This document shows, one piece after another, positions 37,601 through 46,750 of a stretch of DNA of 64,000 bases. The first letter of the stretch is position 1. Each line of letters begins with the position of its first letter. The notes under the pieces were generated by a model. The model made no database searches and had not been told where the DNA came from. It saw only the letters and a program-made list of their open reading frames with translations. The stretch spans positions 16,283 through 80,282 of the forward strand of contig NZ_BPQT01000030.1 in assembly GCF_022179405.1 (NCBI RefSeq), given 5' to 3'. This DNA comes from Methylobacterium marchantiae (GTDB lineage: Bacteria; Pseudomonadota; Alphaproteobacteria; Rhizobiales; Beijerinckiaceae). The translations under genes and the position numbers were made by a program.

Positions 37601-38348
37601 CCTCGTCGCGGAAGACGTGCCGGTGAACCAGACGCTCGCCCGTGCGGTCCTCGAACTCGCCGGACACAGCGTCGATGTGGTCGGCGACGGCGCCGAAGCC
37701 GTCGCCGCGATCCGAGCCACCGCCGGTGGTCCGCATGCCTACGATCTGGTCCTGATGGATGTGCAGATGCCCGGCATGGACGGGATTGCCGCGACGCGCC
37801 TGATCCGGGCCCTGCCTGCCCCCGCCCGTACGATTCCGATCGTCGCGATGACCGCCAACGTCCTGCCCGAGCAACTGGCGCAACTGACCGCGGCGGGCAT
37901 GGACGACCACGTCGGCAAGCCGTTCAAGCGCGACGCGCTCTATGCCACCATCGCTCGCTGGACCCCCCGTTCGATGGCCGCCGATACCCCGCTTCCAGCG
38001 GAGGATTCGACGATCCTCGATCACGCGGTCTTCGATTCGCTGCAGGACATGGTCGGGCAGGAGCGGGCGAGAGCGCTTCTGTCGATGCTCGCCGACGAAC
38101 TCGTCGACCGGTTCGGGCAATCCTCGAAAACGGTCGACCTGACCGCGATGGACCGGTCGGAACTGGCCTATGGCGCTCATGTCATGGTGTCGGCCGCGGG
38201 GCTCCTCGGCTTCGTCGGCCTGTCGGATCTGTGTCGCGAGATCGAGGTGGCCTGCCGCAACGACGGCGATCTCGTGCCCCTGATCCGGCGTCTCACGCAC
38301 GTCCGCGACGGCACGCTCGGAACGATCAGGACCCTGCAGGCCGCCTGA
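34677..38348 (+). CDS. Hybrid histidine kinase (GAF, four PAS, HisKA, HATPase, receiver, Hpt)
   Basis: A 1223-residue soluble phosphorelay protein. A GAF domain covers about residues 1-155 and four PAS/PAC units about 195-310, 318-445, 445-575 and 575-705. HisKA with H725 (SHEIRTPLN) is followed by the HATPase domain with N box [10 protein letters not shown] and G boxes DTGIGIS and [10 protein letters not shown] receiver has D1028 ([11 protein letters not shown]), and a C-terminal Hpt domain has H1168 (AHVMVSAAG). All three phosphorelay residues needed before a separate response regulator are in one chain. No membrane helices, so it senses intracellular signals; no cofactor-specific residue was identified. 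ATG at 34677 is preferred to TTG at 34671. Confidence 0.9.
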   Translation: MPSLEAERVAALHDLGILDTPPEEHFEAVSRTAKRLFGVEKAYVAFIDSERQWIKSECDLAGKEMPRQQSFCHHTIAGGDILVVPDARLDPRFAANPLVTAADPVVFYAGAPLCLESGHRVGSFCLISAKPRSFSAEDAAALKDLAATVTAHLRLADAHVRLVREAEERAIHEAMIANQRDVLQQRQAALASAHHLLAMAEEVAGVGHWRVGLADGQTVWSAGIYMIAGLDPAGPSPTLDGAIALYHPDDRDAVRRSIADALTRKGDFAFEARMMRSDGQARIIVVRGICELDAEGEAVTLFGTVVDMTDARQSDAALLERTSQFRRLVDAVSDCAFVTLDRTGHVSNWNSGAERITGYSASEAIGRHVSRFYTRAGLDAHAPRIALATAAFEGRLKFECWRVRRDGSEFFASVAIDAIRDEAGIVIGYAEITRDITERRAAELELKRSEDRYRTLSEALPVLVWTTRPPGGIATYVNPAFTAFYGDIGPERVERTMRNHPEDAQRMEFAWRDAHNNGRTFTVEGRLRRHDGVYRWHKIVMIPIPAHDDRAADAGEWLGTALDIDDIITARQRLEETTDLLRIAQKAADAGTWDLDLWTDVITLGPKAVGLFGLTGESARAMPVQDWARVVHRDDIEAVRGEALRAIQSRTNYAAEYRILVDSEERWISTRGRVLYDAASVPYRMVGLHFDITERKAVEAALRAATAEAERASAAKSDFLAAMSHEIRTPLNSILGYADLLLEEPSRTPEDRRRLELIQGSGTALLTVVNDVLDFSKIEAGQFTLELLSFPLRDLIENTVDIVRGSALKSPVTILSRLDPALPAFATGDANRLRQVLLNLLNNAVKFTPAGSVSLNVTLCGEDAAGSVLRFEVVDTGIGISADQQERLFQRFSQVDSSISRRFGGTGLGLAICRRLVSMMGGTIGVTSSPGEGSTFWFMLTLPCAETKAGHVRAEPRPSAAASVMDDAGPRPARILVAEDVPVNQTLARAVLELAGHSVDVVGDGAEAVAAIRATAGGPHAYDLVLMDVQMPGMDGIAATRLIRALPAPARTIPIVAMTANVLPEQLAQLTAAGMDDHVGKPFKRDALYATIARWTPRSMAADTPLPAEDSTILDHAVFDSLQDMVGQERARALLSMLADELVDRFGQSSKTVDLTAMDRSELAYGAHVMVSAAGLLGFVGLSDLCREIEVACRNDGDLVPLIRRLTHVRDGTLGTIRTLQAA

Positions 38349-38362
38349 CCGTTCCGGCCGCC

Positions 38363-38668
38363 CTAATCGTCTTCGGGCTCGGGCTCTGCCGTCCAGGCCG
38401 TTGCGAAGGCGGCGAGCTGCATCGCATCCTTGAAGGCCATCACCGAGACCTGTCGCTCCGCCGGCATCGCCCCCGGATAGGGTGCGATCAGCACGGTCTC
38501 CTCGGACAGGCGCGCACCGGGAGCCTTTTCGGCGATCCAGGCGTCCGCCTCGGCGCAGAGCCGTGCCGGATCGGAGGGATCGCGCGCGCGGGAATCGGAC
38601 CGCAGCACGAGGACGTAGGGGCCGAGGGCGGGATTGCGCTGCTGCAGGCCCTTGATGATGTCGATCAT
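38363..38668 (-). CDS. Conserved hypothetical protein, 101 residues
   Basis: An unrecognised acidic protein with alternating predicted strands and helices (GPYVLVLRSDSRA; AEADAWIAEKAPGARL; MAFKDAMQLAAFATAW) and a C-terminal EPEPEDD tail. No signal peptide, membrane segment or motif. Codon use is like the neighbours, so it looks native. It lies 64 bases downstream of the start-distal side of ndh on the same strand, so it may be cotranscribed after... the NADH dehydrogenase gene. The hybrid kinase gene converges with it at a 14-base gap. Confidence 0.55.
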   Translation of the reverse strand: MIDIIKGLQQRNPALGPYVLVLRSDSRARDPSDPARLCAEADAWIAEKAPGARLSEETVLIAPYPGAMPAERQVSVMAFKDAMQLAAFATAWTAEPEPEDD

Positions 38669-38731
38669 GGTCGCTTCTCGTAACGGTTCTGCCGGGGGCG
38701 ACGTACGGCCCCCGGCGACATCCGGCTCGCC

Positions 38732-40063
38732 TCAGTGAAGCTTGACCCGCGGCTCGGTCCGCCGGGTGAGCGCGCGGGCCATGGTGTCGAGGCCGGTCTT
38801 GATGGTGCCGTGCAGGGCCTGCTCGTGCATCTTGTAGAGCGAGCGATACATCATCCGCGCGAACAGCCCGGCGATGAACATGTTCTTCCCCTGGATGAAC
38901 CCCATCAGGTTGCCGACCGCGGAGTACTCGCCGAGGGAGACCAGCGAGCCGAAATCGCGATACTTGAACGGCTTCAGGGGCTCGCCCGCCATCTTGATCG
39001 GGATCTGCTTGACGAGGTGGCTCGCCTGCTGGTGCGCCGCCTGGGCGCGCGGCGGGATCGGGGTATCCGAACCCTGCTCGACCAGATAGGCGCAATCGCC
39101 CATGGCGAAGATGTCGGGGTCGCGCGTGGTCTGAAGCGTCGGCGTCACCACGAGCTGGTTGTTGCGCGTCGTCTCGAGGCCGCCGATGTCCTGGAGGAAC
39201 GGCGGCGCCTTCACCCCGGCCGCCCAGACCACGAGTTCGGAGGGGATGAACCCGCCATCGGCGAGCTGGACGCCGTCGGGACGCACTTCCGTGACCCGCG
39301 CCTCGACCCGGACGTCGACCCCGATCTTGTTCAGCAGGGCCATCACCTCGGCCGAGAGCCGCGCGGGAACGGCCGGCAGGATGCGGCTTGCCGCCTCGAC
39401 GAGGGTGATCTTCAGGTCCTTGGCCGGGTCGATCCTGTCGAGGCCGGTGGAGGCCACGTCGCGGGTGGTGCGATGGAGCTCGGCAGCGAGTTCAGTGCCG
39501 GTGGCGCCGGCCCCGATCACCGTCACGTGGAGCTGGCCCGGTCGTACCGGTCCGACCTGGGTATGGGCGCGCAGCATGCCGTTGACGAGGCGCTGGTGGA
39601 ACCGCACCGCCTGGTCCGGCGTGTCGAGGGCGATCGCATTCTCCTTCACGCCCGGCGTGCCGAAATCGTTGGTGGTCGACCCCACCGCCAGGACGAGCGT
39701 GTCGTAGGGAATGGAGCGCACGGGCGTGACCTCGCGGCCCTCGGCATCGTGGCTCGCGGCGAGCTGGATCGTCCGCGCGGTGCGGTCGAGCCCGGTCATC
39801 GAGCCGATGCGATAGCGGAAATGATGGTTGTGGGCGTGGTGGAGGTAATCCACCGCATGATGGCCCACGTCGAGGCTGCCGGCGGCCACCTCGTGCAGCA
39901 GCGGCTTCCAGATATGGGTGCGGGCCTTGTCCACGAGGGTGACGTGGGCCTTGCCCTTCTTGCCCAACTTGTCGCCGAGCTTGGTCGCGAGCTGGAGCCC
40001 CGCCGCGCCTCCACCGACGACCACGATGCGGTGAAGGTTGTCCACGCTTTCGCCCGGTACCAT
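38732..40063 (-). CDS. ndh: Type II NADH:quinone oxidoreductase
   Basis: A 443-residue flavoprotein. The FAD dinucleotide motif GGGAAG lies at residues 17-22, the NADH-binding motif VIGAGATGTELAAEL near 178, and the second FAD contact is DIFAMGDCAYL. The C-terminal region (GFIQGKNMFIAGLFARMMYRSLYKMHEQAL) is the amphipathic membrane-anchoring part of NDH-2. It oxidises NADH and reduces quinone without proton pumping, at the inner face of the membrane. The gene lies about 230 bases downstream of maiA on the same strand. Confidence 0.9.
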   Translation of the reverse strand: MVPGESVDNLHRIVVVGGGAAGLQLATKLGDKLGKKGKAHVTLVDKARTHIWKPLLHEVAAGSLDVGHHAVDYLHHAHNHHFRYRIGSMTGLDRTARTIQLAASHDAEGREVTPVRSIPYDTLVLAVGSTTNDFGTPGVKENAIALDTPDQAVRFHQRLVNGMLRAHTQVGPVRPGQLHVTVIGAGATGTELAAELHRTTRDVASTGLDRIDPAKDLKITLVEAASRILPAVPARLSAEVMALLNKIGVDVRVEARVTEVRPDGVQLADGGFIPSELVVWAAGVKAPPFLQDIGGLETTRNNQLVVTPTLQTTRDPDIFAMGDCAYLVEQGSDTPIPPRAQAAHQQASHLVKQIPIKMAGEPLKPFKYRDFGSLVSLGEYSAVGNLMGFIQGKNMFIAGLFARMMYRSLYKMHEQALHGTIKTGLDTMARALTRRTEPRVKLH

Positions 40064-40294
40064 GCGTCCCTCGTCTTCAGCGTTGAGCGGCAGGCCGTCC
40101 GGCCTCTTGTCCGCATGGGCAATATAGGCAAATTCTCGGCGCGCGGCAGCGCAAGCTGCGCAGATCGGCCATTAATCTCGGGCTGGCCACCCTGACCGGT
40201 TCGCATCGGCAAGCCAACGCTTCGCCTCGCTCAGGCCCTTGAAGTGTAGCAGGTTTCAGATCGCAAGACCGGCGACCGCTTTTGCTGAACCCGC

Positions 40295-40939
40295 TTAGGC
40301 GGGCGCACCCGGCTGGCGCAGGGGATGCGCCTTGGCGAAGGCCTCCTGCGACAGGCAATCCTCGGCGATCCGCTTCACCGTGGGATAGGGCGCGGTCTCG
40401 ACGCCGAAGATGGCGGTGCCGACCCAGAGACTCACGAGACACAGATCCGCATGGCTGATCGCGTCCCCTTGCGCGTAGCGGCCGGTGCCGGGCTCGTTCG
40501 CGAGACGGGTCTCCAGGGTCTTGAGGCCGGTCTCGAACCAATGCCGCACGAAGCCCATCATCTGGTCCTTCGGGATGTCGTAGGCCGACATCAGGTAGGT
40601 CCGCACCCGCGGCACGTAGAGCGGATGGGTATCGCACGCCACCACCTGCGCCAGCGAGCGGGCGCGCGCCCGTGCCTTCGGTTCGCTCGGCAGCAGAGCG
40701 GGCTCGGGATGAAGGTCCTCGAGATAGTCGAGGATGGCCAGCGACTGGGTCAGGGGAGGGCCGTCACCGTCGAACAGGGCCGGCACCGCCGCCTGGGGAT
40801 TGATCGCGAGGTAATCGGGCTTGTGCTGGTCGCCGGCATCGAGGTCGAGGAAAATCTCCTCGCAGGCGATGCCCTTGAGGTTGAGGGCGATCCGCACACG
40901 GAAAGCGGCGGCCGAGCGCCAATTGCCGTACATCTTCAT
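40295..40939 (-). CDS. maiA: Maleylacetoacetate isomerase/zeta-class glutathione S-transferase
   Basis: A 214-residue GST. The N-terminal YGNWRSAAAFRVRIALNLKGI corresponds to the zeta-class active-site motif SSCXXRVRIAL, but the usual SSCS is replaced by WRSA; one serine (S8) remains. NPQAAVPALFDGDGPPLTQSLAILDYLE and the C-terminal SHADLCLVSLW match MaiA. It uses glutathione to isomerise maleylacetoacetate in tyrosine/phenylalanine breakdown, or a related cis-trans isomerisation. No fumarylacetoacetase or homogentisate dioxygenase gene is nearby, so the physiological role is uncertain. Confidence 0.8.
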   Translation of the reverse strand: MKMYGNWRSAAAFRVRIALNLKGIACEEIFLDLDAGDQHKPDYLAINPQAAVPALFDGDGPPLTQSLAILDYLEDLHPEPALLPSEPKARARARSLAQVVACDTHPLYVPRVRTYLMSAYDIPKDQMMGFVRHWFETGLKTLETRLANEPGTGRYAQGDAISHADLCLVSLWVGTAIFGVETAPYPTVKRIAEDCLSQEAFAKAHPLRQPGAPA

Positions 40940-41125
40940 GGCGATACTCTCCCTCGATCATTCTTGGCGCGGACCACACCCGACAACGGCGCCGACCGCA
41001 AGTCCCGATCCCGTCAGCGGCGTTCGGGCGGGCTGGCCATGATCGTGCATTTGGCAGCGGCGGCTCCTTCGCGCATAGACGGCATGGACCGGCCCCGACA
41101 CCTCTCTCCCACGGGTGAATGCGAG

Positions 41126-42148
41126 ATGCAGATCGAAACGCCCTACCTGATGTTTCTGGGCGACGTGCCCGACACCCTGGCGGCCAAGACGGCCTACGGC
41201 ATCGCCGATTGGCGGCCGGAATGGTGTGTCGGACAGCTTCGTCTGCCGGGATGCGCCGCCGATCTCGGCATTCCCGACCTGACCTTAGAGGAGGCCGCCG
41301 CCAAGGGCTGCAGGACGATGGTCATCGGCGTCGCCAATGCCGGCGGCGTACTGCCGCCTCACTGGGTCTCCGAGGTCGTCGCGGCCCTCGATGCCGGCCT
41401 CGACATCGCCAGCGGCCTGCATGTGCGCCTCGGCTCGCTGCCCGAGATCGCCGAGGCGGCGGAGAGGAACGGTCGCCAGCTCCACGACGTCCGCCACACC
41501 ACGGAGACCTTCGATACCGGCAAGGGCACCAGGCGGTCCGGTCGCCGCCTCCTCAGCGTCGGCACCGATTGCTCGGTGGGGAAGAAATACACCGTCCTCG
41601 CTCTGGAGCGCGGGATGCGCGAGCGCGGTCTCGACGCGGATTTCCGCGCCACCGGCCAGACCGGCGTGTTCATCTCCGGTCGCGGGGTCGCCATCGACGC
41701 GGTGGTGGCGGATTTCATCTCCGGTGCCGTGGAGTGGATCTCGCCGGCGGCCGATCCTGACCATTGGGACCTGATCGAGGGCCAGGGCTCGCTCTATCAC
41801 CCGTCCTTCGCGGGCGTGAGCCTCGGCCTGCTGCACGGCGCCCAGGCCGATGCCTTCGTCGTCTGTCACGAGCCCAGCCGCACCGCCATGCGCGGCGTGA
41901 AGCATCCGCTGCCGTCGATCCAGCAGGTCATCGACCTGACGATCCAGCTCGGGAGCCTCACCAATCCGGGCATCTGCCCGGTGGGGATCGCGGTGAACAC
42001 CCAGAAGCTCGAACAGGACGAGGCCCGGACCCTGCTCCAGGACCTCACCAAAGAGCACGGGTTGCCGGCCACCGATCCTGTCCGCTTCGGCGTCGACGGG
42101 ATCATCGACCGCCTCCTGGCGGAGTTCCCCGCCGGGAGCGCCGCATGA
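41126..42148 (+). CDS. dgcN: DgcN-family D-glutamate N-acetyltransferase (DUF1611)
   Basis: A 340-residue DUF1611 protein. The C-terminal half holds the P-loop-like VGTDCSVGKKYT near residue 149, followed by ATGQTGVFISGRGVAIDAVVADF and LIEGQGSLYHPSF. In the characterised DgcN-DgcA route DgcN acetylates D-glutamate to N-acetyl-D-glutamate, which DgcA racemises to the L form. The start ATG at 41126 gives the usual length; the longer frame upstream has no homology. It overlaps dgcA by four bases (ATGA), strong support for function as a pair. Confidence 0.85.
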   Translation: MQIETPYLMFLGDVPDTLAAKTAYGIADWRPEWCVGQLRLPGCAADLGIPDLTLEEAAAKGCRTMVIGVANAGGVLPPHWVSEVVAALDAGLDIASGLHVRLGSLPEIAEAAERNGRQLHDVRHTTETFDTGKGTRRSGRRLLSVGTDCSVGKKYTVLALERGMRERGLDADFRATGQTGVFISGRGVAIDAVVADFISGAVEWISPAADPDHWDLIEGQGSLYHPSFAGVSLGLLHGAQADAFVVCHEPSRTAMRGVKHPLPSIQQVIDLTIQLGSLTNPGICPVGIAVNTQKLEQDEARTLLQDLTKEHGLPATDPVRFGVDGIIDRLLAEFPAGSAA

Positions 42149-43134
42149 CCCGCCGCCTCACCGTCGCGGTGGAGTGCTTCCCGATCGCCGGGGCCTTCAC
42201 CATCGCGCGGGGCAGCCGCACGGAGGCTGTGGTGGTGCTCGCCACCATCGCCGACGATGCGGCCGGGCTTCTGGGAAGGGGCGAATGCGTCCCCTATCCG
42301 CGTTACGGCGAATCCCCCGAGAGCGTCTGCGCCCTGATCGCCGAACAGGCCGAGGCCATCGCCGCCGGTGCCACCCGGACCGACCTGCTGACGCTGATGA
42401 AGGCGGGGGCCGCACGCAACGCCGTCGACTGTGCCCTGCTCGATCTGGAAGCCAAGCAGCTCGGCCGTTCTGCCTGGGAGATCGCGGGCCTGAGCCGGCC
42501 GCAGGTCGCCACCACCGCCTACACGCTGAGCCTCGGCACGCCCGAGAGCATGGAAGAGGCGGCGCGCGGCGCGGCGCATCGGCCCCTGCTCAAGGTCAAG
42601 CTCGGCGGCGAGGGCGACCCCGAGCGGATCGCCGCCGTCCGTCGCGGCGCGCCGGAGTCCCGCCTCATCGTCGATGCCAACGAGGCGTGGCGGGCGGAGA
42701 CCATCGAGGCGAACCTCGCCGCCTGCGTGGCGGCGGGCGTCGGCCTGATCGAGCAGCCGCTCCCGGCCGGCGATGACGCGCTTCTGGCGACGATCGCGCG
42801 GCCGATCCCGATCTGCGCCGACGAGAGCCTGCACGACCGGGCCGGCCTCGACGCGCTCGCCGACCGCTACGACGCCATCAACATCAAGCTCGACAAGGCC
42901 GGCGGCCTCACCGAGGCGGTGATGCTGGCGCATGAGGCCAAGGCGCGGGGGCTCTCGCTGATGATCGGCTGCATGGTCGGCACCTCACTCGCCATGGCGC
43001 CCGCCATGCTCCTCGCCCACCACGCCGACTACGTCGATCTCGACGGACCGCTGCTGCTGGCGCGGGATCGCGAGCCCGGCCTGCGCTTCGACGGCAGCCT
43101 GATCCACCCGCCGACAGCGGACCTGTGGGGCTAG
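42145..43134 (+). CDS. dgcA: DgcA-family N-acetyl-D-glutamate racemase (enolase superfamily)
   Basis: A 329-residue enolase-superfamily enzyme. Catalytic lysine candidates are in LLKVKLGG and INIKLDKAGG, and metal ligands in IVDANEAW (D), LIEQPLP (E) and ICADESLH (D/E). The same set defines dipeptide epimerases, which is the usual automatic annotation. Pairing with a DUF1611 gene points instead to the DgcA racemase of D-glutamate catabolism. Translation is coupled to dgcN. The pair may recycle D-glutamate from peptidoglycan or growth media into N-acetyl-L-glutamate. Confidence 0.85.
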   Translation: MTRRLTVAVECFPIAGAFTIARGSRTEAVVVLATIADDAAGLLGRGECVPYPRYGESPESVCALIAEQAEAIAAGATRTDLLTLMKAGAARNAVDCALLDLEAKQLGRSAWEIAGLSRPQVATTAYTLSLGTPESMEEAARGAAHRPLLKVKLGGEGDPERIAAVRRGAPESRLIVDANEAWRAETIEANLAACVAAGVGLIEQPLPAGDDALLATIARPIPICADESLHDRAGLDALADRYDAINIKLDKAGGLTEAVMLAHEAKARGLSLMIGCMVGTSLAMAPAMLLAHHADYVDLDGPLLLARDREPGLRFDGSLIHPPTADLWG

Positions 43135-43291
43135 GGCGGAGCCTCCCCAGATCCGGTTCGGGTTTCAAAACTCGGCGAACGACCCTGCAAAATGGTGCCG
43201 ATCCCCGCCGCCGAGTTGACGGAATGGTGCCGGGACGGGCATGGCCCGATGCCTGCGACCTGAGTTCGGCCGCAAGCGTGACAGGTCCACC

Positions 43292-44068
43292 ATGTTGAAG
43301 ACCCGCATCATTCCCTGCCTCGACGTGAAGGACGGGCGCGTCGTCAAGGGCGTCCAGTTTCTCGAACTGCGCGATGCCGGCGACCCGGTGGAGGCGGCCA
43401 AGGCCTATGACGCGGCCGGCGCCGATGAGCTCTGCTTCCTCGACATCACCGCGAGCCACGAGGCGCGCGGCACCCTGCTCGACGTGGTGAGCCGTACGGC
43501 CGAAGCCTGCTTCATGCCACTCACCGTGGGCGGCGGCGTGCGCACGGTGGAGGACATCCGCACGCTGCTGCTGGCCGGGGCCGACAAGGTCTCAATCAAC
43601 ACGGCGGCGGTGAACGATCCCGCCTTCGTCGAGCGCGGTGCCCTGAAATTCGGCAGCCAGTGCATCGTCGTCGCCATCGACGCCAAGCGCATCTCCGCGC
43701 CGGGCGAGCCGGATGCCTGGCAGATCTTCACCCATGGCGGGCGCAAGCCCACCGGCCTCGACGCCATCGACTTCGCCAGGACCGTGGCGGCGCGCGGCGC
43801 GGGCGAACTCCTCGTCACCTCCATGGACCGGGACGGGATGCGCTCGGGCTACGACATCGCCCTGACGCGTGCGATCTCGGACGCGGTCTCGGTGCCGGTC
43901 ATCGCCTCGGGCGGTGTCGGCGGTCTCGACGACCTCGTGGCGGGCGTACGCGACGGCGGCGCCAGCGCCGTGTTGGCCGCCTCGATCTTCCATTTCGGCC
44001 AGCACACCGTCGCCGAGGCCAAGGCGCATATGGCGAAGGCCGGTCTCGCCATGCGGCTCGACCCGTGA
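43292..44068 (+). CDS. hisF: Imidazole glycerol phosphate synthase cyclase subunit HisF
   Basis: A 258-residue TIM barrel. [20 protein letters not shown] contains the catalytic D11; VVAIDAKR carries the second catalytic aspartate. Phosphate-binding loops appear in [12 protein letters not shown] and [11 protein letters not shown]. Together with HisH it makes imidazole glycerol phosphate and AICAR; AICAR is consumed by PurH, also in this window. The ATG at 43292 is preferred to the upstream in-frame ATG because the fold begins at once. hisH, hisA and hisB are not adjacent upstream; dgcA is. Confidence 0.95.
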   Translation: MLKTRIIPCLDVKDGRVVKGVQFLELRDAGDPVEAAKAYDAAGADELCFLDITASHEARGTLLDVVSRTAEACFMPLTVGGGVRTVEDIRTLLLAGADKVSINTAAVNDPAFVERGALKFGSQCIVVAIDAKRISAPGEPDAWQIFTHGGRKPTGLDAIDFARTVAARGAGELLVTSMDRDGMRSGYDIALTRAISDAVSVPVIASGGVGGLDDLVAGVRDGGASAVLAASIFHFGQHTVAEAKAHMAKAGLAMRLDP

Positions 44069-44172
44069 CGCGTCCGTACCCGTATCACCCCACCCTTGCC
44101 CAATTCCGCTTCGTGCCGCAGGCTCCGCGCCGTCGAGCGCGAGGCGCCGCTCGCCAACGTGCCTAGGATCGC

Positions 44173-44496
44173 ATGACCGATTTCACCCTGAGCGACCTGG
44201 AGGCCTTGGTGGCCGACCGGGCCGCGGCGCCGCCCGACCAGTCCTACACCGCCAAGCTCCTGGCGGGCGGCCCGGCCAAGGCCGCCAAGAAGCTCGGCGA
44301 AGAGGCCGTGGAGGCGGCCATCGCCGCTGTGCAGGGCGATCGCGCCGGCCTGGTCGCCGAGGCGGCCGACGTGCTCTACCACCTCCTCGTGGTGCTGCGC
44401 GCCGGCGGCATCGGATTGCCGGAGGTGATGGCGGAGCTCGAGCGCCGCACCGCCCAGAGCGGCATCGCCGAGAAGGCGGCCCGGAGGCACTCGTGA
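44173..44496 (+). CDS. hisE: Phosphoribosyl-ATP pyrophosphatase HisE
   Basis: A 107-residue all-alpha MazG-like enzyme: [29 protein letters not shown] and [13 protein letters not shown] contain the Glu/Asp metal ligands. It removes pyrophosphate from phosphoribosyl-ATP, step two of histidine synthesis. Its stop overlaps the GTG start of coaA (GTGA). In Rhizobiales hisE-coaA is a common neighbour pair. Confidence 0.95.
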   Translation: MTDFTLSDLEALVADRAAAPPDQSYTAKLLAGGPAKAAKKLGEEAVEAAIAAVQGDRAGLVAEAADVLYHLLVVLRAGGIGLPEVMAELERRTAQSGIAEKAARRHS

Positions 44497-45518
44497 CCAT
44501 CGAACCGTCGCGGCCCATCACCGCCATGTCCGGGCTAGACCCGGCGCTGGGCCAGGATCCGGTGACCGGGATCGGCCCCGAGCGCCTCTCGCCCTATCGA
44601 CTGTTCTCGCGCGAGGAATGGGCGCAGCTGCGCGCCGAGACGCCGCTCACCCTCACCAGCGACGACGTCACCCGCCTGCAATCCCTCAACGACCCGATCT
44701 CCATCGAAGAGGTGGTGGCGATCTACCTGCCGCTGTCGCGCCTGCTCTCCCTCTACGTCGCGGCGACGCAGGGCCTGTTCAAGGCGACCCAGCGCTTCCT
44801 GCTGGCCGAGCACGAGGCGAAGGTTCCCTACATCATCGGCGTCGCCGGCTCGGTGGCGGTGGGCAAGTCCACCACCGCCCGCGTCCTCAAGGCGCTGCTC
44901 GCCCGCTGGCCCAACACGCCCAAGGTCGACCTCATCACCACGGACGGGTTCCTGCATCCCAATGCCGAGCTGAAACGCATGGGCGCGATGGAGCGCAAGG
45001 GTTTCCCGGAGAGCTACGACACGGCGGCGCTGCTGCGCTTCCTCACCGACATCAAGGCCGGCAAGAAGCGGGTGGCCGCGCCGCTCTATTCCCACCTCGT
45101 CTACGACGTGGTGCCCGGCGAGGAGCGGGTGGTGGAATCTCCCGACATCCTCATCGTGGAAGGCCTCAACGTCCTGCAGCCGGCGCGGCTGCCGCGCGAC
45201 GGCACGGCGATTCCCTTCGTTTCCGATTTCTTCGATTTCTCGATCTATCTCGACGGTCACGAAGACGACCTGCACCGCTGGTACGTCAACCGCTTCTTGC
45301 GCCTGCGCCAGACCGCCTTCCGCGATCCGCTTTCGTATTTCCGCAAATACGCCGAGGTCACGGAAGCCGAGGCCCTCGAGATCGCCGACACGCTCTGGAC
45401 CACGATCAACCTGCCGAATCTGCGCGACAACATCCTGCCGACGCGCCAGCGAGCGAGCCTGATCCTGGCCAAGGGGGCGAGCCACCGGATCGAGAGCGTG
45501 GCACTGCGGCGGCTGTGA
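44493..45518 (+). CDS. coaA: Pantothenate kinase type I
   Basis: A 341-residue kinase. The P-loop [12 protein letters not shown] lies at about residues 116-127. [46 protein letters not shown] and IVEGLNVLQ are signature blocks of CoaA. It phosphorylates pantothenate, the committed step to coenzyme A. The GTG at 44493 overlaps the hisE stop and has GGAGG five bases upstream, so it beats the internal ATG at 44526. It stops six bases before the convergent cytochrome gene. Confidence 0.95.
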   Translation: MTIEPSRPITAMSGLDPALGQDPVTGIGPERLSPYRLFSREEWAQLRAETPLTLTSDDVTRLQSLNDPISIEEVVAIYLPLSRLLSLYVAATQGLFKATQRFLLAEHEAKVPYIIGVAGSVAVGKSTTARVLKALLARWPNTPKVDLITTDGFLHPNAELKRMGAMERKGFPESYDTAALLRFLTDIKAGKKRVAAPLYSHLVYDVVPGEERVVESPDILIVEGLNVLQPARLPRDGTAIPFVSDFFDFSIYLDGHEDDLHRWYVNRFLRLRQTAFRDPLSYFRKYAEVTEAEALEIADTLWTTINLPNLRDNILPTRQRASLILAKGASHRIESVALRRL

Positions 45519-45524
45519 GTCGCC

Positions 45525-46061
45525 TCAGCCCATGCAGGCATCCTCGTTTTTCTTGAAGGTCTCGGATTTGGGTTCGTGTTCGGCAGGGCGGCCCCGCCCA
45601 ATGGCTCCGTCGGACCGGGCGCGGAGATAAACGTAGATGTCGTCGATGTAGCACATGACGTTCTTGTCATCGCCAAAGGCCGGCATCACGAGTTGCTCTG
45701 ACGCATTCACGTCCTTCTTGCCCCCGGCCACGATGCCCACGAAGGTCGCGTAATCGTCCGTCTTCAAGGCGTCGACGAGGGAAGGGGCGTAGGTCGAGCC
45801 TGCGCCGTCGGGGCCATGGCAGACGATGCAACTGGCATTGTAGCGCAGGTAGCCCGACATCGAACTCCAATCGACCATCTTGCCGCCGTCGCTGACGCGG
45901 TAGGTCGGGGTGCCGTCCTTGTCCGTGTACTTGCCGTCATCGACCTTCGCAGGCTGCGTGGGACCTTCGCTCTTGAGGAGAGCCGGGTCGGCCTGTGCGG
46001 CCAGGGCGAAGATCAGGCCGGCTCCTGCCAGCAGCGGACGAAAGAAGATCCTGTGGTGCAT
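45525..46061 (-). CDS. c553i/XoxG-like c-type cytochrome, methanol-metabolism related
   Basis: A 178-residue periplasmic cytochrome. The signal peptide covers about residues 1-24. A single heme site CIVCH (C78, C81, H82) is followed by the probable axial methionine M126 in MPAFGD. Two extra cysteines (C137 in MCYIDD and C176 in DACMG) are typical of the four-cysteine cytochrome family found beside PQQ methanol dehydrogenases. The YLRARSDGAIGRGRP segment is a close family match. It probably accepts electrons from a PQQ alcohol dehydrogenase. No dehydrogenase gene is in this window. Confidence 0.85.
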   Translation of the reverse strand: MHHRIFFRPLLAGAGLIFALAAQADPALLKSEGPTQPAKVDDGKYTDKDGTPTYRVSDGGKMVDWSSMSGYLRYNASCIVCHGPDGAGSTYAPSLVDALKTDDYATFVGIVAGGKKDVNASEQLVMPAFGDDKNVMCYIDDIYVYLRARSDGAIGRGRPAEHEPKSETFKKNEDACMG

Positions 46062-46203
46062 ATGCTATCCCCGAAATCGGTCACGATCCGTGTCCACGAT
46101 CCGTTTCGGTGACGTCCGATGGGCTGTTTCGTTGCCATTGCCCGACGCGAAACAGGACGGCTACCGACAACGTGATGACGGCTGGTCTCAGCGGCTGCCC
46201 GCC

Positions 46204-46746
46204 TCACCCCAGCGGATACGCCGCCTCCACCACATACGGCCCGCCACCCCGCGATTCCCGCGCCGAGAACAGGGCCACCCGCGTCGCGCTGAACCTGAGT
46301 GTGGGAAACAGGCCCGTCGCTGCGAGATACTCGGCCACGTCCGCAGCCTGGGTGTCGCGTCGATTGAGGCGGGCGAGCGTCACGTGAGGCGTGAACTTGC
46401 GCCGTTCGGGCTCGGCTCCGGCGGCGCGGGCGATGCGCTCGTGCTCCTCCTGCAGGTCGAGCAGCTCGGAATCGGGCTTCACACTGGCGATGATCGCACG
46501 CGGCTTGTCTCCGCCGAACGCGTCGAGCCCCGGCAGCGTCACGTCGAGAGGCGGGCGTGAGCGTGCCTCCACCAGCCCGGCATGGAAGGACTCGGCCACG
46601 TCCTCGTCCACATCACCGAGGAAGCGCAGGGTGATGTGGAGATCGCTGCGTTCGATCCAGCGCGCCCCGCGCAGGCCGCATTGATGGCGGGCCAGCGCCT
46701 CGGCGATGGCGTCGGGGATTTCGAGGGCAGTGAACAGGCGCGGCAT
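46204..46746 (-). CDS. thpR: RNA 2',3'-cyclic phosphodiesterase (ThpR)
   Basis: A 180-residue 2H phosphoesterase. The two signature motifs are HITL (H37-x-T39) and HVTL (H121-x-T123), the paired HxT catalytic sites. N-terminal LFTALEIPD and C-terminal FSATRVALFSARES are typical. It hydrolyses 2',3'-cyclic phosphates on RNA ends to 2'-phosphates. The ATG at 46746 starts the fold directly. It follows the esterase gene on the same strand with four bases between them. Confidence 0.93.
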   Translation of the reverse strand: MPRLFTALEIPDAIAEALARHQCGLRGARWIERSDLHITLRFLGDVDEDVAESFHAGLVEARSRPPLDVTLPGLDAFGGDKPRAIIASVKPDSELLDLQEEHERIARAAGAEPERRKFTPHVTLARLNRRDTQAADVAEYLAATGLFPTLRFSATRVALFSARESRGGGPYVVEAAYPLG

Positions 46747-46750
46747 CGGC

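Noticed and set aside
46124-46155. Inverted repeat CTGTTTCG/CGAAACAG between cytochrome and thpR genes as a terminator
   Set aside because: Eight-base arms with a 16-base loop and no T-run; too weak to call.
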